NCBI RefSeq assembly: GCF_000014945.1
Contig: NC_008553.1
Span: 372,001-436,000 of the forward strand
Direction of reading: 5' to 3'
Length of the DNA: 64,000 nt
From: Methanothrix thermoacetophila PT
GTDB lineage: Archaea; Halobacteriota; Methanosarcinia; Methanotrichales; Methanotrichaceae
The position numbers and the translations under genes were made by a program. Under the pieces are notes generated by a model that did no database searches, had not been told where the DNA came from, and saw nothing but the letters and a program-made list of their open reading frames with translations. Shown here piece after piece: positions 18,726 to 27,236 of the stretch. Each line of letters opens with the position of its first letter. Within the stretch, counting starts at the first letter, position 1.

Positions 18726-19874
18726 ATGTTCAGGAGGCTATCATCTCTCAGTTACGCCCTTGAACGTCTCCTCGATCTGTGCAATCCTTTGGAGGAGAGG
18801 GAGAAGATCCAGATCAAGGATGCGTGCGGGAGGGTTCTCGCATCTGATGTTCTGTCGCCTGAGAATCTGCCATCTTTCAACAGGGCTGCCATGGATGGAT
18901 ATGCCGTCAGATCTCACGAGACGAGGGGTGCGTCTCAGAGCTCCCCCGTCCGGATCACGGAGTACGTGAGGGTTAGAACTGGCGCTGCTCTCCCTGAGGG
19001 TTTCGATGCGGTTGTGATGCTCGAGGATTCGTTTTTACGCGGTAACGTCCTGGAGATCACAGCCGAGCTCACGCCATACAGAAACGTCTCGAGGATCGGC
19101 GAGGATGTGAGGTCAGGGGATATCGTGCTTAGCTGCGAGCACAGGCTCAGGCCGCCAGACCTTGCGCTTCTCGGGGCGGTTGGCATCGATGAAGTGGAGG
19201 TTTTCAAAACTCCACGTGTTGCTGTTATCCCAACAGGAGATGAGCTCGTCCCCAGGAGCTGCGTGCCTGCACCTGGGGAAGCGAGGGAGATAAACAGCAT
19301 TATGATATGCAGCTACGTGAAACTCTGGGGCGGTGAGCCGCAGCTCTCTGGAGTGATACCGGATGAGAGAGATGCGATAAAAGAGGCCATAAAGAGATGC
19401 ACGGGCTCTGATCTGATACTGGTCTCAGGCGGGACATCAGTCGGTGATAGAGATTATGCGCCGGGCGTGCTGGATGAGATGGGTGAGCTGATGGTTCACG
19501 GGATCAGGCTGAGCCCTGGCAGGCCCACAGCCCTCGGAGCCATCAATGGCACCCCGATTGTGTGCCTTCCGGGATACCCCGTGGCTGCTCTGGCATCGCT
19601 CTACCTGCTCGTGAGGCCCGCGGTAAAGAGGCTTGCGCATCTAAGCGATGATACTCAGAGAAGAGAGGCGAGGCTCTCAAGAAAGATCCCGTCCAGGCCA
19701 GGTTACATCACATTCGCAAGGGTCTCGCTGAGGGATGGGATCGCCGAGCCGGTCATGGTCAGCGGAGCCGGTATACTGAGCTCTGTCGCGCGGGCTGATG
19801 GATTTGTTCTGGTGCCGGAGGATCTTGAGGGGCTGGATGAGGGGGAGAAGGTAGAGGTGCATATCTTCGAGTGA
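18726..19874 (+). CDS. moeA: Molybdopterin molybdenumtransferase MoeA
   Basis: The 382-residue protein has the MoeA order: N-terminal domain with NLPSFNRAAMDGYAV, a central region RTGAALPEGFDAVVM, a MogA-like domain with VSGGTSVGDRDY and LPGYPVAAL, and a C-terminal beta domain. It inserts molybdenum or tungsten into molybdopterin-AMP for enzymes such as formylmethanofuran dehydrogenase. It lacks the periplasmic-binding-like extension seen in some archaeal MoeA. It stands alone, 60 bases after cbiP. Confidence 0.93.
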   Translation: MFRRLSSLSYALERLLDLCNPLEEREKIQIKDACGRVLASDVLSPENLPSFNRAAMDGYAVRSHETRGASQSSPVRITEYVRVRTGAALPEGFDAVVMLEDSFLRGNVLEITAELTPYRNVSRIGEDVRSGDIVLSCEHRLRPPDLALLGAVGIDEVEVFKTPRVAVIPTGDELVPRSCVPAPGEAREINSIMICSYVKLWGGEPQLSGVIPDERDAIKEAIKRCTGSDLILVSGGTSVGDRDYAPGVLDEMGELMVHGIRLSPGRPTALGAINGTPIVCLPGYPVAALASLYLLVRPAVKRLAHLSDDTQRREARLSRKIPSRPGYITFARVSLRDGIAEPVMVSGAGILSSVARADGFVLVPEDLEGLDEGEKVEVHIFE

Positions 19875-20068
19875 GGTTTAAAGAGATCTCCAGCAAAAGA
19901 TCACAGATGATAGACTATCGGAAGGATATCATATTTTTGTGTGAGTATTCCTATAAACCCTTATTTTTACAATGGCGGATTCTCGCTGATATCGTATTTG
20001 GCTCACATTTGCCTCAAAACCAGCGGTTTTTAGGAATACTCGTGTGACTCTTGAGCTCATCCATGGTA
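19875..20068. other. Intergenic region after moeA
   Basis: This is AT-rich and noncoding. It contains a CTTATTTTTAC stretch at about 19960 that could terminate moeA transcription. Nothing else was recognised before element B copy 1. Confidence 0.4.
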
Positions 20069-20189
20069 TTTGCTCAATATCGTGAGCGTACTTGAGTCAT
20101 ATCAAGTGAAGTCATTATCATCGGGCATAGTTTGTTCTTCCAGAAATCTGCCAAGAGGGCAATTTACATCAACTCGTTGAGCATGCTCC
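20069..20189 (+). mobile_element. Family B MITE-like element, copy 1
   Basis: This element of about 120 bp begins TTGCTCAATATCGTGAGCG and ends CGTTGAGCATGCTCC, so its ends are short inverted repeats (TTGCTCAA and TTGAGCAT). The internal CCAGAAATCTGCCAAGAGGG is shared with the other copies. It is noncoding. Confidence 0.75.
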
Positions 20190-20282
20190 ATCAATATCAC
20201 CAAAAAGTGAGACACAGTTCCAGAATCTTATTCTGGAAGATCTGCAGCAGCCCCGCATTGGTCATATCAAGGCTGTATTATC

Positions 20283-20765
20283 TTACAGGCTTGTTGGCAC
20301 CGTATGGTATGGGGGTTTTGTCGAATATTGCTTTATATCGTATGTGTCTCTGGTCTTGACGAACTGCTGTATGTCGTATGTTGGTTTCTGCATGAAGTAC
20401 GCCTGTACATCGTAAAGTGGTTTCTGTCTGAAGTACATCTCAACGTCGTATGTGTCTCTGGTCTTGACGAACTGCTGTATGTCGTATGTTGGTTTCTGCA
20501 TGAAGTACGCCTGTACATCGTAAAGTGGTTTCTGTCTGAAGTACATCTCAACGTCGTATGTGTCTCTGGTCTTGACGAACTGCTGTATGTCGTATGTTGG
20601 TTTCTGCATGAAGTACGCCTGTACATCGTAAAGTGGTTTCTGTCTGAAGTACTGGTCTACATTATATCCCTGCGCCACCTGCAAATTCTCCTGAGACGTG
20701 GTGGTGAGAACCATTGCAGATAAAACCACTATCAGGAGCAATGCTCTGCATATCAAAATTCTCAT
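20283..20765 (-). CDS. Secreted protein built of 36-residue tandem repeats
   Basis: The 160-residue product has a signal peptide (MRILICRALLLIVVLSAMVL), a short linker, then three copies of a 36-residue unit. Each unit is three related 12-mers: YFRQKPLYDVQA, YFMQKPTYDIQQ and FVKTRDTYDVEM. That gives nine 12-mers with pattern aromatic-X-X-X-basic-X-X-Tyr-Asp-aliphatic-X-X. It ends in a short Tyr/Pro-rich tail. No family is recognised; a fibrous or adhesive surface role is inference. The ATG at 20765 has AAGGAGGG upstream, so the longer frame to 20804 is rejected. Confidence 0.8.
   Translation of the reverse strand: MRILICRALLLIVVLSAMVLTTTSQENLQVAQGYNVDQYFRQKPLYDVQAYFMQKPTYDIQQFVKTRDTYDVEMYFRQKPLYDVQAYFMQKPTYDIQQFVKTRDTYDVEMYFRQKPLYDVQAYFMQKPTYDIQQFVKTRDTYDIKQYSTKPPYHTVPTSL
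20338..20652 (-). repeat. 108-bp in-gene tandem repeat, 2.9 copies
   Basis: The same sequence starting TGGTCTTGACGAACTGCTGT occurs at 20351, 20459 and 20567, exactly 108 bp apart and nearly identical at DNA level. This implies recent expansion or gene conversion. It encodes the 36-residue protein repeats and has no spacers, so it is not a CRISPR. Confidence 0.95.
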
Positions 20766-20869
20766 ATTCGACCCTCCTTGCAGCAAACGTATGTAATCCC
20801 ACATAGCACTCTTGTGTATTTAACTGGCCTATCATGGGTTTTGTATATAACTTTAACTCGTGCTGCGAG

Positions 20870-20960
20870 GGACCTATCCGAATAAGGATTAGGTGTTTCC
20901 GACCTGCAGAGGGCGGTAAGATCCGGATTTCTGGCCTCAGCTCTTTATCAGAACATGTCC
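20870..20960 (+). mobile_element. Family A MITE-like element, copy 5
   Basis: This 91-bp element starts GGACCTATCCGAATAAGG and ends AGAACATGTCC. It is flanked by a perfect 8-bp duplication GCTGCGAG (20862-20869 and 20961-20968). The interior has ATCCGGATTTCTGGCCTCAG as in copies 7 and 11. Confidence 0.92.
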
Positions 20961-20968
20961 GCTGCGAG

Positions 20969-21270
20969 TGGGCCTGAATGTGAATCATTTCATACAACAT
21001 GCGTGGAATGAAAACAGGGTCCTGTGCTCGGTCTCACTGAAATGTTGCATGCGATAAAAGGCGTGCCAAAAGATGAAAGCATTTGAGATGCGGTCAGTCT
21101 CGTCTATAGCTGATTTGATAGTGGGTTAACCCTCCTGTCGCACTTATGGTATGAGCATCTGTCCACACAGCATTAACGAGCTGCTGCATGGGCCAGCATG
21201 TGGATCCGCTGGAGGATTCTTCGAGACGTAGATGCATACTTTCTATAAATATCTGCAAGTTTCAAAACAA
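20969..21270. other. Intergenic region upstream of regulator gene
   Basis: About 300 bp without a gene lie between element A and the regulator promoter. No repeat family or RNA was recognised. Confidence 0.4.
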
Positions 21271-21284
21271 ATTATTTATATGAT
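21271..21284 (+). promoter_or_regulatory. TATA box for the wHTH regulator gene
   Basis: ATTATTTATATGAT lies about 55 bases before the ATG at 21335, preceded by A/C-rich sequence that could be a BRE. GGTGGT at 21324-21329 is the ribosome-binding site. Confidence 0.5.
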
Positions 21285-21334
21285 TACGTTATTTCCATTA
21301 TATGTAAAAGTTCTTTGGATAATGGTGGTCGTGG

Positions 21335-21715
21335 ATGAAGGATTACACTGTAAAGGTGCTGGACGATCGGGATCTGGAGTTCATCGAGGCGCTGAGAAGT
21401 CTTGGTGTGCAGAGGAACGTCGCGGCTCTGGTCACATACCTATCAAACACAAAAGAGGTCTCATCAAGAGAGATCGAGATGGGCACAGGGCTCAGGCAGC
21501 CAGAGGTCAGCATAGGAATGAGATATCTCAGACAGAACGGCTGGATCGATGAGCGTGATGTCAAGGGTGAGGGCAAGGGCAGACCCATGAAGGTTTACAC
21601 CCTCAAGGTCTCGATAGACGATATCATAAAGCACTTTGAGGATCAGAAGCTAAAGGAGTCTGCCAAGGCGATGGAGTCGATAAGGAAGCTCAGGGAGCTG
21701 ACCTCCGCGACCTGA
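21335..21715 (+). CDS. Small winged-helix transcriptional regulator (TrmB/MarR-like), paralogue of 42487-42876
   Basis: The 126-residue protein has an N-terminal helix pair, a winged-helix core (SSREIEMGTGLRQPEVSIGM recognition region, about residues 45-64), a basic wing with GKGRPMKVYTL and a C-terminal coiled helix (DIIKHFEDQKLKESAKAME). The second copy at 42487-42876 shares LRSLGV, LRQPEVSI and the wing motif. Such TrmB-like proteins regulate metabolism in methanogens. The targets here are unknown. It is followed by herA after 73 bases. Confidence 0.82.
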   Translation: MKDYTVKVLDDRDLEFIEALRSLGVQRNVAALVTYLSNTKEVSSREIEMGTGLRQPEVSIGMRYLRQNGWIDERDVKGEGKGRPMKVYTLKVSIDDIIKHFEDQKLKESAKAMESIRKLRELTSAT

Positions 21716-21788
21716 TCTCTTTAGGGAAAATATAATTAAGGTGGAGTACAGACTGTCAGAGGGAGTAGCTTAGCAGCGGTGATGACTC

Positions 21789-23315
21789 TTGCGAGGTTCT
21801 GTTGGTGTTATAGTGGGTGAGACCAGTCCACTCCAGTTCAAATTCATGATACATGGCGCTGTGGGCAGGGGCGACTATGTGAAGGTCAGAGGAGATGGAA
21901 GAAGCTGGATACTTGCTCAGGTTGAGGAGATACGGAGATCGAACACTGCGTACAGCCTCGCTCACATGGAGAGGGGGTGCACACAGACATGCAGGGAGTG
22001 GGTCGTTGCAGATGCGCGTGTTATTGGAGTGCCCTCAGATGGTCGCATAAGATCGCCCGCGATGCCACCCAGGCCTGGCGAGGAGGTTTTTGCAGCAGAT
22101 GAGAAGATGATAGCTGCTGCACTTGGTCTCTCCAAGGGAGACATGTACATAGGCATTTTGAAAGGGCATGATCTGCGAGTCGAGCTGGATGCCAACACGC
22201 TTGTGCAGAAGCACTGTAGTGTTCTGGCCAAGACCGGCAGCGGCAAATCGTACACCGCTGCGGTCATCCTGGAGGAGCTCCTTGATAAGGGTGTGGCGCT
22301 TCTTGTGATAGACACGCACGGTGAGTATGGCTCGATGAGGTACCCGAACAGGGATGGTGACTTCAACAGGTTCAGGGTGAAGCCAAAGGGTTATAACATA
22401 ACGGTCTACACCCCAGCAAATCTCGCGATAAACCCGAGGGCGGACAGGCCCTTCAGATTCGACGGATTGAACCTCTCAGCCAGGGATATCGCCAGGATGC
22501 TCCCCGACGACCCGACCAATGGATCGGTGGCTCTTCTATACGAGGCAATAGCAGCTCTTAGATCGGAGAGGGAGAGCTACGATCTCGAGGATATCATAAA
22601 GCAGGTCGAGAAGGCCAACTCCAAGTCGAAGTGGACACTGATCGGGCAGCTTGAGCAGCTGCTCGAGATGGGACTCTTCTCGGGAGAACCAACTAGGCCT
22701 GAGGAGCTTCTCCAGCGGGGGCATGCGTCTGTGATCGATATGACCGGAGTCCCCCAGGAGATGCAGCCGATGATAGTTGCAAAGCTGCTCACAGACCTCT
22801 TTGAGGCCAGGAAGCTTGGCAGGGTCTGCCCCGGGATGGTTGTCATAGAAGAGGCACACAACTACATACCTGAGAGAGGGACGGGAAGGGCAGCATCGAC
22901 ATCGATAATAAGAACGATCGCGGCGGAGGGGCGCAAGTTTGGTATGGGTCTGATGATAATAAGCCAGCGGCCTGCAAGGGTCGACAAGAATGTCCTGTCA
23001 CAGTGCAACACCCAGATAATAATGCGTGTGACGAATCCAAATGATCTAAAAGCTCTATCGAAGGGGCTAGAGGGGATGAGCACCGAGCTGGAGGAGGAGA
23101 TCAAGAGGCTGCCTCCAGGGACTGCGATGATTGTGAGCAACGAGATCGAGAGGCCCATAGTGGTGAACATAAGGCCCAGGAGGTCGAAGCACGGCGGCGT
23201 GAGCACCCCGATAGTAATGACAGACCATCCTGTGAAGGGTCCTGTGCCCAGGAGAGAGCCGCAAAAGGGCCCAGGTCTATTTCTCAGAAAGGTTCTCGGC
23301 CCGAGAGGCGCTTGA
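21789..23315 (+). CDS. herA: HerA-type bidirectional DNA translocase/helicase
   Basis: The 508-residue ATPase has an N-terminal HAS-barrel (GVIVGETSPLQFKFMI), Walker A VLAKTGSGKSYTA at about residue 150, Walker B GMVVIEEAHNY and a sensor region ISQRPARVDKNVLSQC. HerA forms a hexameric ring that works with nuclease NurA, Mre11 and Rad50 in end resection of double-strand breaks. None of those genes is adjacent here. The start is a TTG at 21789 preceded by GGTGAT. The gene follows the regulator and may share its transcript. Confidence 0.9.
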   Translation: MRGSVGVIVGETSPLQFKFMIHGAVGRGDYVKVRGDGRSWILAQVEEIRRSNTAYSLAHMERGCTQTCREWVVADARVIGVPSDGRIRSPAMPPRPGEEVFAADEKMIAAALGLSKGDMYIGILKGHDLRVELDANTLVQKHCSVLAKTGSGKSYTAAVILEELLDKGVALLVIDTHGEYGSMRYPNRDGDFNRFRVKPKGYNITVYTPANLAINPRADRPFRFDGLNLSARDIARMLPDDPTNGSVALLYEAIAALRSERESYDLEDIIKQVEKANSKSKWTLIGQLEQLLEMGLFSGEPTRPEELLQRGHASVIDMTGVPQEMQPMIVAKLLTDLFEARKLGRVCPGMVVIEEAHNYIPERGTGRAASTSIIRTIAAEGRKFGMGLMIISQRPARVDKNVLSQCNTQIIMRVTNPNDLKALSKGLEGMSTELEEEIKRLPPGTAMIVSNEIERPIVVNIRPRRSKHGGVSTPIVMTDHPVKGPVPRREPQKGPGLFLRKVLGPRGA

Positions 23316-23396
23316 TAGCGACCTCATCCGGCGCGCTGGGATTGCCTCCTGCGTGCACCTCTCTCCATGAAACGGAGCAGCCGGAGCCCGGATGCT

Positions 23397-24164
23397 CTAT
23401 ACTGTCAGATGCACATCGTTGACAGAGACAACACCGGGCGATAGCGGCGAGAAGGGTACGTCTATGTACACTTCGTCATTGTAATCGTAGATCGGTACGC
23501 CATTCATCGTGTTGCCGTTTGCGTTGTAGAATCTGATCGTCGCTATGCTTTCCTGCCAGACGGGCGGATAGATCGGGAATCCAATTATCATCGGGATTAT
23601 GAGTCTGTTATGGTCCGCGTGAAAATCCAGAACCTTAGTACCTGCAGACAGAACAGTGCCATTGTAATGAACCGCATTGCTCAGTCGCACATCATTTGTC
23701 GCCGTGATCCCGGCTGGAAGCAGGGTCTTCAGGTATATCAGATCATTGACATCGTATCCAGGCGAAGAGCCGTACAGATCCATAAAGTATATGCCTGCTG
23801 TGAGTGGCGGTGCTGGCAAGGGCAGCAATGGCTTGCCGCAGTCGATATCACTTGCCCTCACCTTGCTGCCAGCGTTCAGTCCCAGGTCTGATCTGGTTGT
23901 CAGACGAATATCATTCGCATTGATCGTTGTGGGAACCGCGCTTCCGAAGTGGAGGTAGACCATATCATCCTCATCGAAGATTTGCGGATTCGGCCCGACA
24001 TCCCAGTATCCTATGTCTATTGGCACCTGGGATCCGCCAAAGTCGACCAGAGGATAACCCAGATCTGGTGAGGTGTTATCCACCTTCGAACCGAAATCGT
24101 ACGATGATGCGACCCCAATCAGTATCACAAAGCCCACCGTGAGATACAAAGTACTGCGGAACAT
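23397..24164 (-). CDS. Secreted repeat protein with NDVRL motifs (paralogue of 9839-10573)
   Basis: The 255-residue product has a signal peptide (LYLTVGFVILIGVASS) followed by acidic units containing DDMVYLHFG...NANDIRLTTRSDLGLNAGSKVRASD, then NDLIYLK...TNDVRLS...LSAGTKV and finally DEVYIDV...VNDVHLTV. The same units make up the protein at 9839-10573. I do not recognise a named family. A surface or extracellular role with metal-binding loops is inference. AAGGAGG precedes the ATG, and a clear TATA box lies at 24211-24220. Confidence 0.82.
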   Translation of the reverse strand: MFRSTLYLTVGFVILIGVASSYDFGSKVDNTSPDLGYPLVDFGGSQVPIDIGYWDVGPNPQIFDEDDMVYLHFGSAVPTTINANDIRLTTRSDLGLNAGSKVRASDIDCGKPLLPLPAPPLTAGIYFMDLYGSSPGYDVNDLIYLKTLLPAGITATNDVRLSNAVHYNGTVLSAGTKVLDFHADHNRLIIPMIIGFPIYPPVWQESIATIRFYNANGNTMNGVPIYDYNDEVYIDVPFSPLSPGVVSVNDVHLTV

Positions 24165-24210
24165 GGAAGCCTCCTTTTTGAAATAGGCTAAACTTAATTT
24201 TAAAGTTTTC

Positions 24211-24220
24211 TTATATATGG
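24211..24220 (-). promoter_or_regulatory. TATA box for secreted repeat protein
   Basis: Read leftward CCATATATAAG lies about 47-56 bases before the ATG at 24164, giving a leader of about 25 bases with AAGGAGG. Confidence 0.55.
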
Positions 24221-24302
24221 CTTTTGGTTATGCATCGGAACCTGAAGGGCGAGGACGTCCCCCGGCAATAGTTTTATCTATCGCCATGTAGATCATGATA
24301 TC

Positions 24303-24764
24303 ATGAGGTGTCTCACCTATCCTTATCCGATCGAGACGCTCAGGCACTGGTACGTCACGCCTGTTGGTGGGAGATCCCCGGAGCTGGAGCCGGGGGAGCT
24401 CGGGCTGAACCGGGAGGCGATAGTCGAGAACACCGATCTGATACCATTCGAGGACAGGGTTCTCCTCTCTCGACTGGAGGGTGGAAGCCCCAGGCCGCTC
24501 TTCGCCAGGAAGTACTTCAGGATCGTTCCTCTTGACAGATCCAAGCCGGACGCTCTCTCGAAGTCTCCTCTTGGCGAGGCCATACTCCCCGCCTCTGATA
24601 ATGAGACCGGCCCCATAAAAGTCGGGGAGATGGTGGTGATAAACAGCGTCCTGAGCAGGGTGCACACCCATGGTCTCCCATCGATCATTGACAGGATGAT
24701 ACGAAGCAGATCTGATGTGCAGATGCTGGACGTGATATACACAAAAGAGAGAAGGCAGAGCTGA
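24303..24764 (+). CDS. Conserved-looking protein of unknown function
   Basis: The 153-residue soluble product has no signal peptide or membrane helix. Notable segments are GRSPELEPGELGLNREAIVE, FARKYFRIVPLD and MVVINSVLSRVHTHGLPSI. No family is recognised. A TTTTATCTAT box about 28 bases upstream suggests a leaderless transcript. The frame is preferred over antisense frames in the same place because only this one has an upstream promoter and a balanced globular composition. It stands between divergent and convergent neighbours with no operon context. Confidence 0.6.
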   Translation: MRCLTYPYPIETLRHWYVTPVGGRSPELEPGELGLNREAIVENTDLIPFEDRVLLSRLEGGSPRPLFARKYFRIVPLDRSKPDALSKSPLGEAILPASDNETGPIKVGEMVVINSVLSRVHTHGLPSIIDRMIRSRSDVQMLDVIYTKERRQS

Positions 24765-24879
24765 TTTGTATTCTGCGGTGTAAATCCGGATCATCAGGGT
24801 ACGCTCCTTTCTCATGAAGTCAACATGTACTACCCTGCATCTGTCTGAGCCACCAGACCATGAATCCCACAGAACCTCG

Positions 24880-25350
24880 TCACAGAACCTTGCGCATTAT
24901 CAGAGCTGCTTCACCATCTGAGTAATAGGTTGGTATCACGTTATCGACCACAAAGCCCATGGATGCATAGAGCTTCTGCGCCCTTCTGTTTCCTATCCTG
25001 ACCTCGAGTGTTGCGCTCAGAGCACCGAGCCTGCTGAAGATGCGGAGGATCGCGGAGAGAAGGCTTCTGCCGATGCCGTGCCCCTGGTAGGCCTGCCTCA
25101 CCGCGAGCCAGAAGACCCTGCCCTCGAATGGGGTGGGCTTGAAACCGATCGCGACGCCCACAACCTTTCCGTCGATCTCGGCGACGAGCATCGTCTGTGG
25201 GTGGTACTCATGGAATGTCATGAAGAGTTCCGGGCTGTAACCACCCCCGACCTCCCTGTCTATCTCCATGAGCTCTGGCAGGTCCTTAATCTCGAACTGC
25301 CTGATCACCGGCCGGAATCTGCGATCCCCGCCGCATGAGCTCCTCTCCAT
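24880..25350 (-). CDS. GNAT-family N-acetyltransferase
   Basis: The product is about 156 residues. It has the GNAT core: strand VIRQFEIKDLPELMEID, acetyl-CoA binding motif A VRQAYQGHGIGRSLLSAI (Q/R-x-x-G-x-G/A) and a C-terminal region RAQKLYASMGFVV. The closest well-known pattern is that of RimI-like protein N-acetyltransferases, but the substrate is not certain. A frame extends to 25515 but overlaps the lamin-tail gene, so the ATG at 25350 (or a GTG at about 25308) is chosen. It follows the lamin-tail gene by 16 bases and may be cotranscribed. Confidence 0.82.
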   Translation of the reverse strand: MERSSCGGDRRFRPVIRQFEIKDLPELMEIDREVGGGYSPELFMTFHEYHPQTMLVAEIDGKVVGVAIGFKPTPFEGRVFWLAVRQAYQGHGIGRSLLSAILRIFSRLGALSATLEVRIGNRRAQKLYASMGFVVDNVIPTYYSDGEAALIMRKVL

Positions 25351-25366
25351 TGCCTGAAACGCCCTT

Positions 25367-25873
25367 TCAGTAGGGCAGGACGTTCGGCCTGCCCCGCGTC
25401 GATGGGATGTATGCCCAGTCTGAGGTTCGGTCTGTGTCAATGCCATCCGGATACCTGGACCAATCCGAGCCGTCATCCCTGTCATCCATAAGCATCGGGG
25501 TTCTGTCGACCTCATTGCCCACCTGGTCGTAGAGTATAACGGTCGCGTTGAACCCGTGATCCCATCTCTGGTCGCCGGTGAGAACCCTGTACTCGCCGGC
25601 CTTCAGGACCGTTCCAAGGGGCACGGTGATCTTTCCGGACCATGGAAACTGGGCTCCGGTCTCTCCGGGCACTGTGGAGATGATCACCGCTTGCCACCCT
25701 CCAATATCCACATCCTCCTCACCGGAGTTTAGAAGCTCGATCCACTCCACAGCATACGGCTGGTCGGATGGCGGATTCAGTTCAAACTCGTTAATGACCA
25801 CGCTCCCCTCTGCGAGGACCATGATGCAGATCATCGAAAGCAAACATACAGCATAGCATCTGTTACCCGACAT
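25367..25873 (-). CDS. Secreted lamin-tail-domain (LTD) protein
   Basis: The 168-residue product has a signal peptide (CYAVCLLSMICIMVLA) and one LTD domain starting VVINEFELNPPSDQP with the typical VEWIELLNSGEEDVDIGGW. The fold is immunoglobulin-like and is common on secreted nucleases and surface proteins; here it stands alone. It ends in a short Arg/Asp-rich segment. The frame extends to 26227, but that part overlaps the divergent radical SAM gene and has no signal character. The ATG at 25873 is therefore chosen. Confidence 0.85.
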   Translation of the reverse strand: MSGNRCYAVCLLSMICIMVLAEGSVVINEFELNPPSDQPYAVEWIELLNSGEEDVDIGGWQAVIISTVPGETGAQFPWSGKITVPLGTVLKAGEYRVLTGDQRWDHGFNATVILYDQVGNEVDRTPMLMDDRDDGSDWSRYPDGIDTDRTSDWAYIPSTRGRPNVLPY

Positions 25874-25940
25874 CGAGCATTGTTCATGGCGGCCAAGGGA
25901 TATATACTGCGCGGTATCCTCCGGTACATCCAGGCTCGGA

Positions 25941-25950
25941 TTTATATACA
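25941..25950 (+). promoter_or_regulatory. TATA box for radical SAM gene
   Basis: TTTATATACA lies about 25-30 bases before the ATG at 25973, with CCCGGAG in between as ribosome-binding site. Confidence 0.55.
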
Positions 25951-25972
25951 AAATTTGCCCGGAGTAATCTGG

Positions 25973-26941
25973 ATGGATACAGCCACCAAAGCGTACCTTA
26001 TATCTGTGGGGACCGTGGAGCTTCAGGGTTTGACGCCGCAGGGTCCTGCATCCACGGCCGGACCGAGCGCAGGTGAGGGCTCGGTTTTCTTCAAATCCGG
26101 AGATAGGATCGTCCGGCTCACGGTCGCCCCGAGTCGGCTCAGGCTTGTGTTTGAGGGTGAGGAGCATCTCATACTCGAAGGAGACAGAGTTGTGGCCCGC
26201 GGGCATCTCGTTGAGCCGCTGCTCCACTGCCCGGATCAGGCTTACATAACCGTATCTGAGAGATGCATTTACGACTGCAGGTTCTGCGCGGTCCCTAAGC
26301 TCATGGGCCCGACGAAGTCAAAGGAAAAGGTCATCGAGATGGTAAGGCGCGCGGCCATGACAGGCAGGCTAAAGGCGATCTCGCTTACGAGTGGTGTGGA
26401 GGTCTCTCCAGAGCATGAGGTCGAGAGGATCGCAGAGATCGCGCGCGCACTGAAAACCTTCAACGTTCCCATCGGCATCTCCGTCTGTCCGACGGAGCGA
26501 TCGAATGAGATTTTAAGGAGAGCAGGCGCTGTCGAGGTCAAGTACAACCTCGAGACGCTCGATCCTGATATATTCCAGACTGTATGCCCCGGGCTCTCAT
26601 TTGAAGACATAAAGAATGCTCTTGCAGATGCTGTAGGCGTCTTCGGCATAAACAGAGTCTTCACGAACGTGATAGTGGGCCTCGGCGAGTCTGACAGGGT
26701 TCTGCTGCAGGGAATAGATGAGCTCACAGAGATGGGAGTGATGCCCGTGCTTCGTGCTGTCTACCCGCATCCGCTCCGCATTGCAGATCTGGAGATGCGC
26801 AGGCCGTCCGCGGAAAGAATACTCAGACTTGCAGAGCATCTGAGGAGGGCTCTGGACAGAAACGGACTCAGAGGGGATTTGCCCCTGACAATGTGCTACC
26901 CGTGCACAGGATGCGATCTCATACCCCACCGGGATCTGTGA
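25973..26941 (+). CDS. Radical SAM protein with extra C-terminal cysteine cluster
   Basis: The 322-residue enzyme has the [4Fe-4S]-SAM motif CIYDCRFC at about residue 98 and a TIM-barrel region with SLTSGVEVSP and NVIVGLGESD. The C-terminal end has CYPCTGCDLIP, which may bind a second cluster. The N-terminal 80 residues form a separate beta-rich part. It resembles biotin-synthase-like archaeal radical SAM enzymes, but I cannot assign a reaction. It is monocistronic with its own promoter. Confidence 0.85.
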   Translation: MDTATKAYLISVGTVELQGLTPQGPASTAGPSAGEGSVFFKSGDRIVRLTVAPSRLRLVFEGEEHLILEGDRVVARGHLVEPLLHCPDQAYITVSERCIYDCRFCAVPKLMGPTKSKEKVIEMVRRAAMTGRLKAISLTSGVEVSPEHEVERIAEIARALKTFNVPIGISVCPTERSNEILRRAGAVEVKYNLETLDPDIFQTVCPGLSFEDIKNALADAVGVFGINRVFTNVIVGLGESDRVLLQGIDELTEMGVMPVLRAVYPHPLRIADLEMRRPSAERILRLAEHLRRALDRNGLRGDLPLTMCYPCTGCDLIPHRDL

Positions 26942-27236
26942 GATCTCCTCGAATGACCGATTCCCTGTGTGGGAAGAGCACTGTGCGGTATCTCAGACAG
27001 GCAGCATTTCCCGCTCTGATACATATCTTCACAGGAGGCGCTCAGGGCTCAAAATCCTCATCACTGTCTCAGGCAGGCCTTCTCATCATCGCGCCATGTG
27101 TTCACGCCGGACTGTGCGATATCTTGATACGAAGATCGTGATTGCTGGATCTGCTCATGGAGCATCGTGCTTCACAGATTTTTATAATGCACCACGTCGC
27201 AAAAGAGATTTACGCCTCAGCCACTGCCTGGAGCTG
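26942..27236. other. Intergenic region, no gene seen
   Basis: Short frames in this gap (for example 26967-27299) run into element A and look random. No RNA or repeat was recognised before 27237. Confidence 0.45.

Noticed and set aside
20338-20652. CRISPR array
   Set aside because: Period is 108 bp with no unique spacers; it is coding repeat DNA in a clear reading frame.
20304-20723. Rightward frame antisense to the repeat protein
   Set aside because: It is a shadow of the repeat; only the leftward frame has a signal peptide and strong ribosome-binding site.
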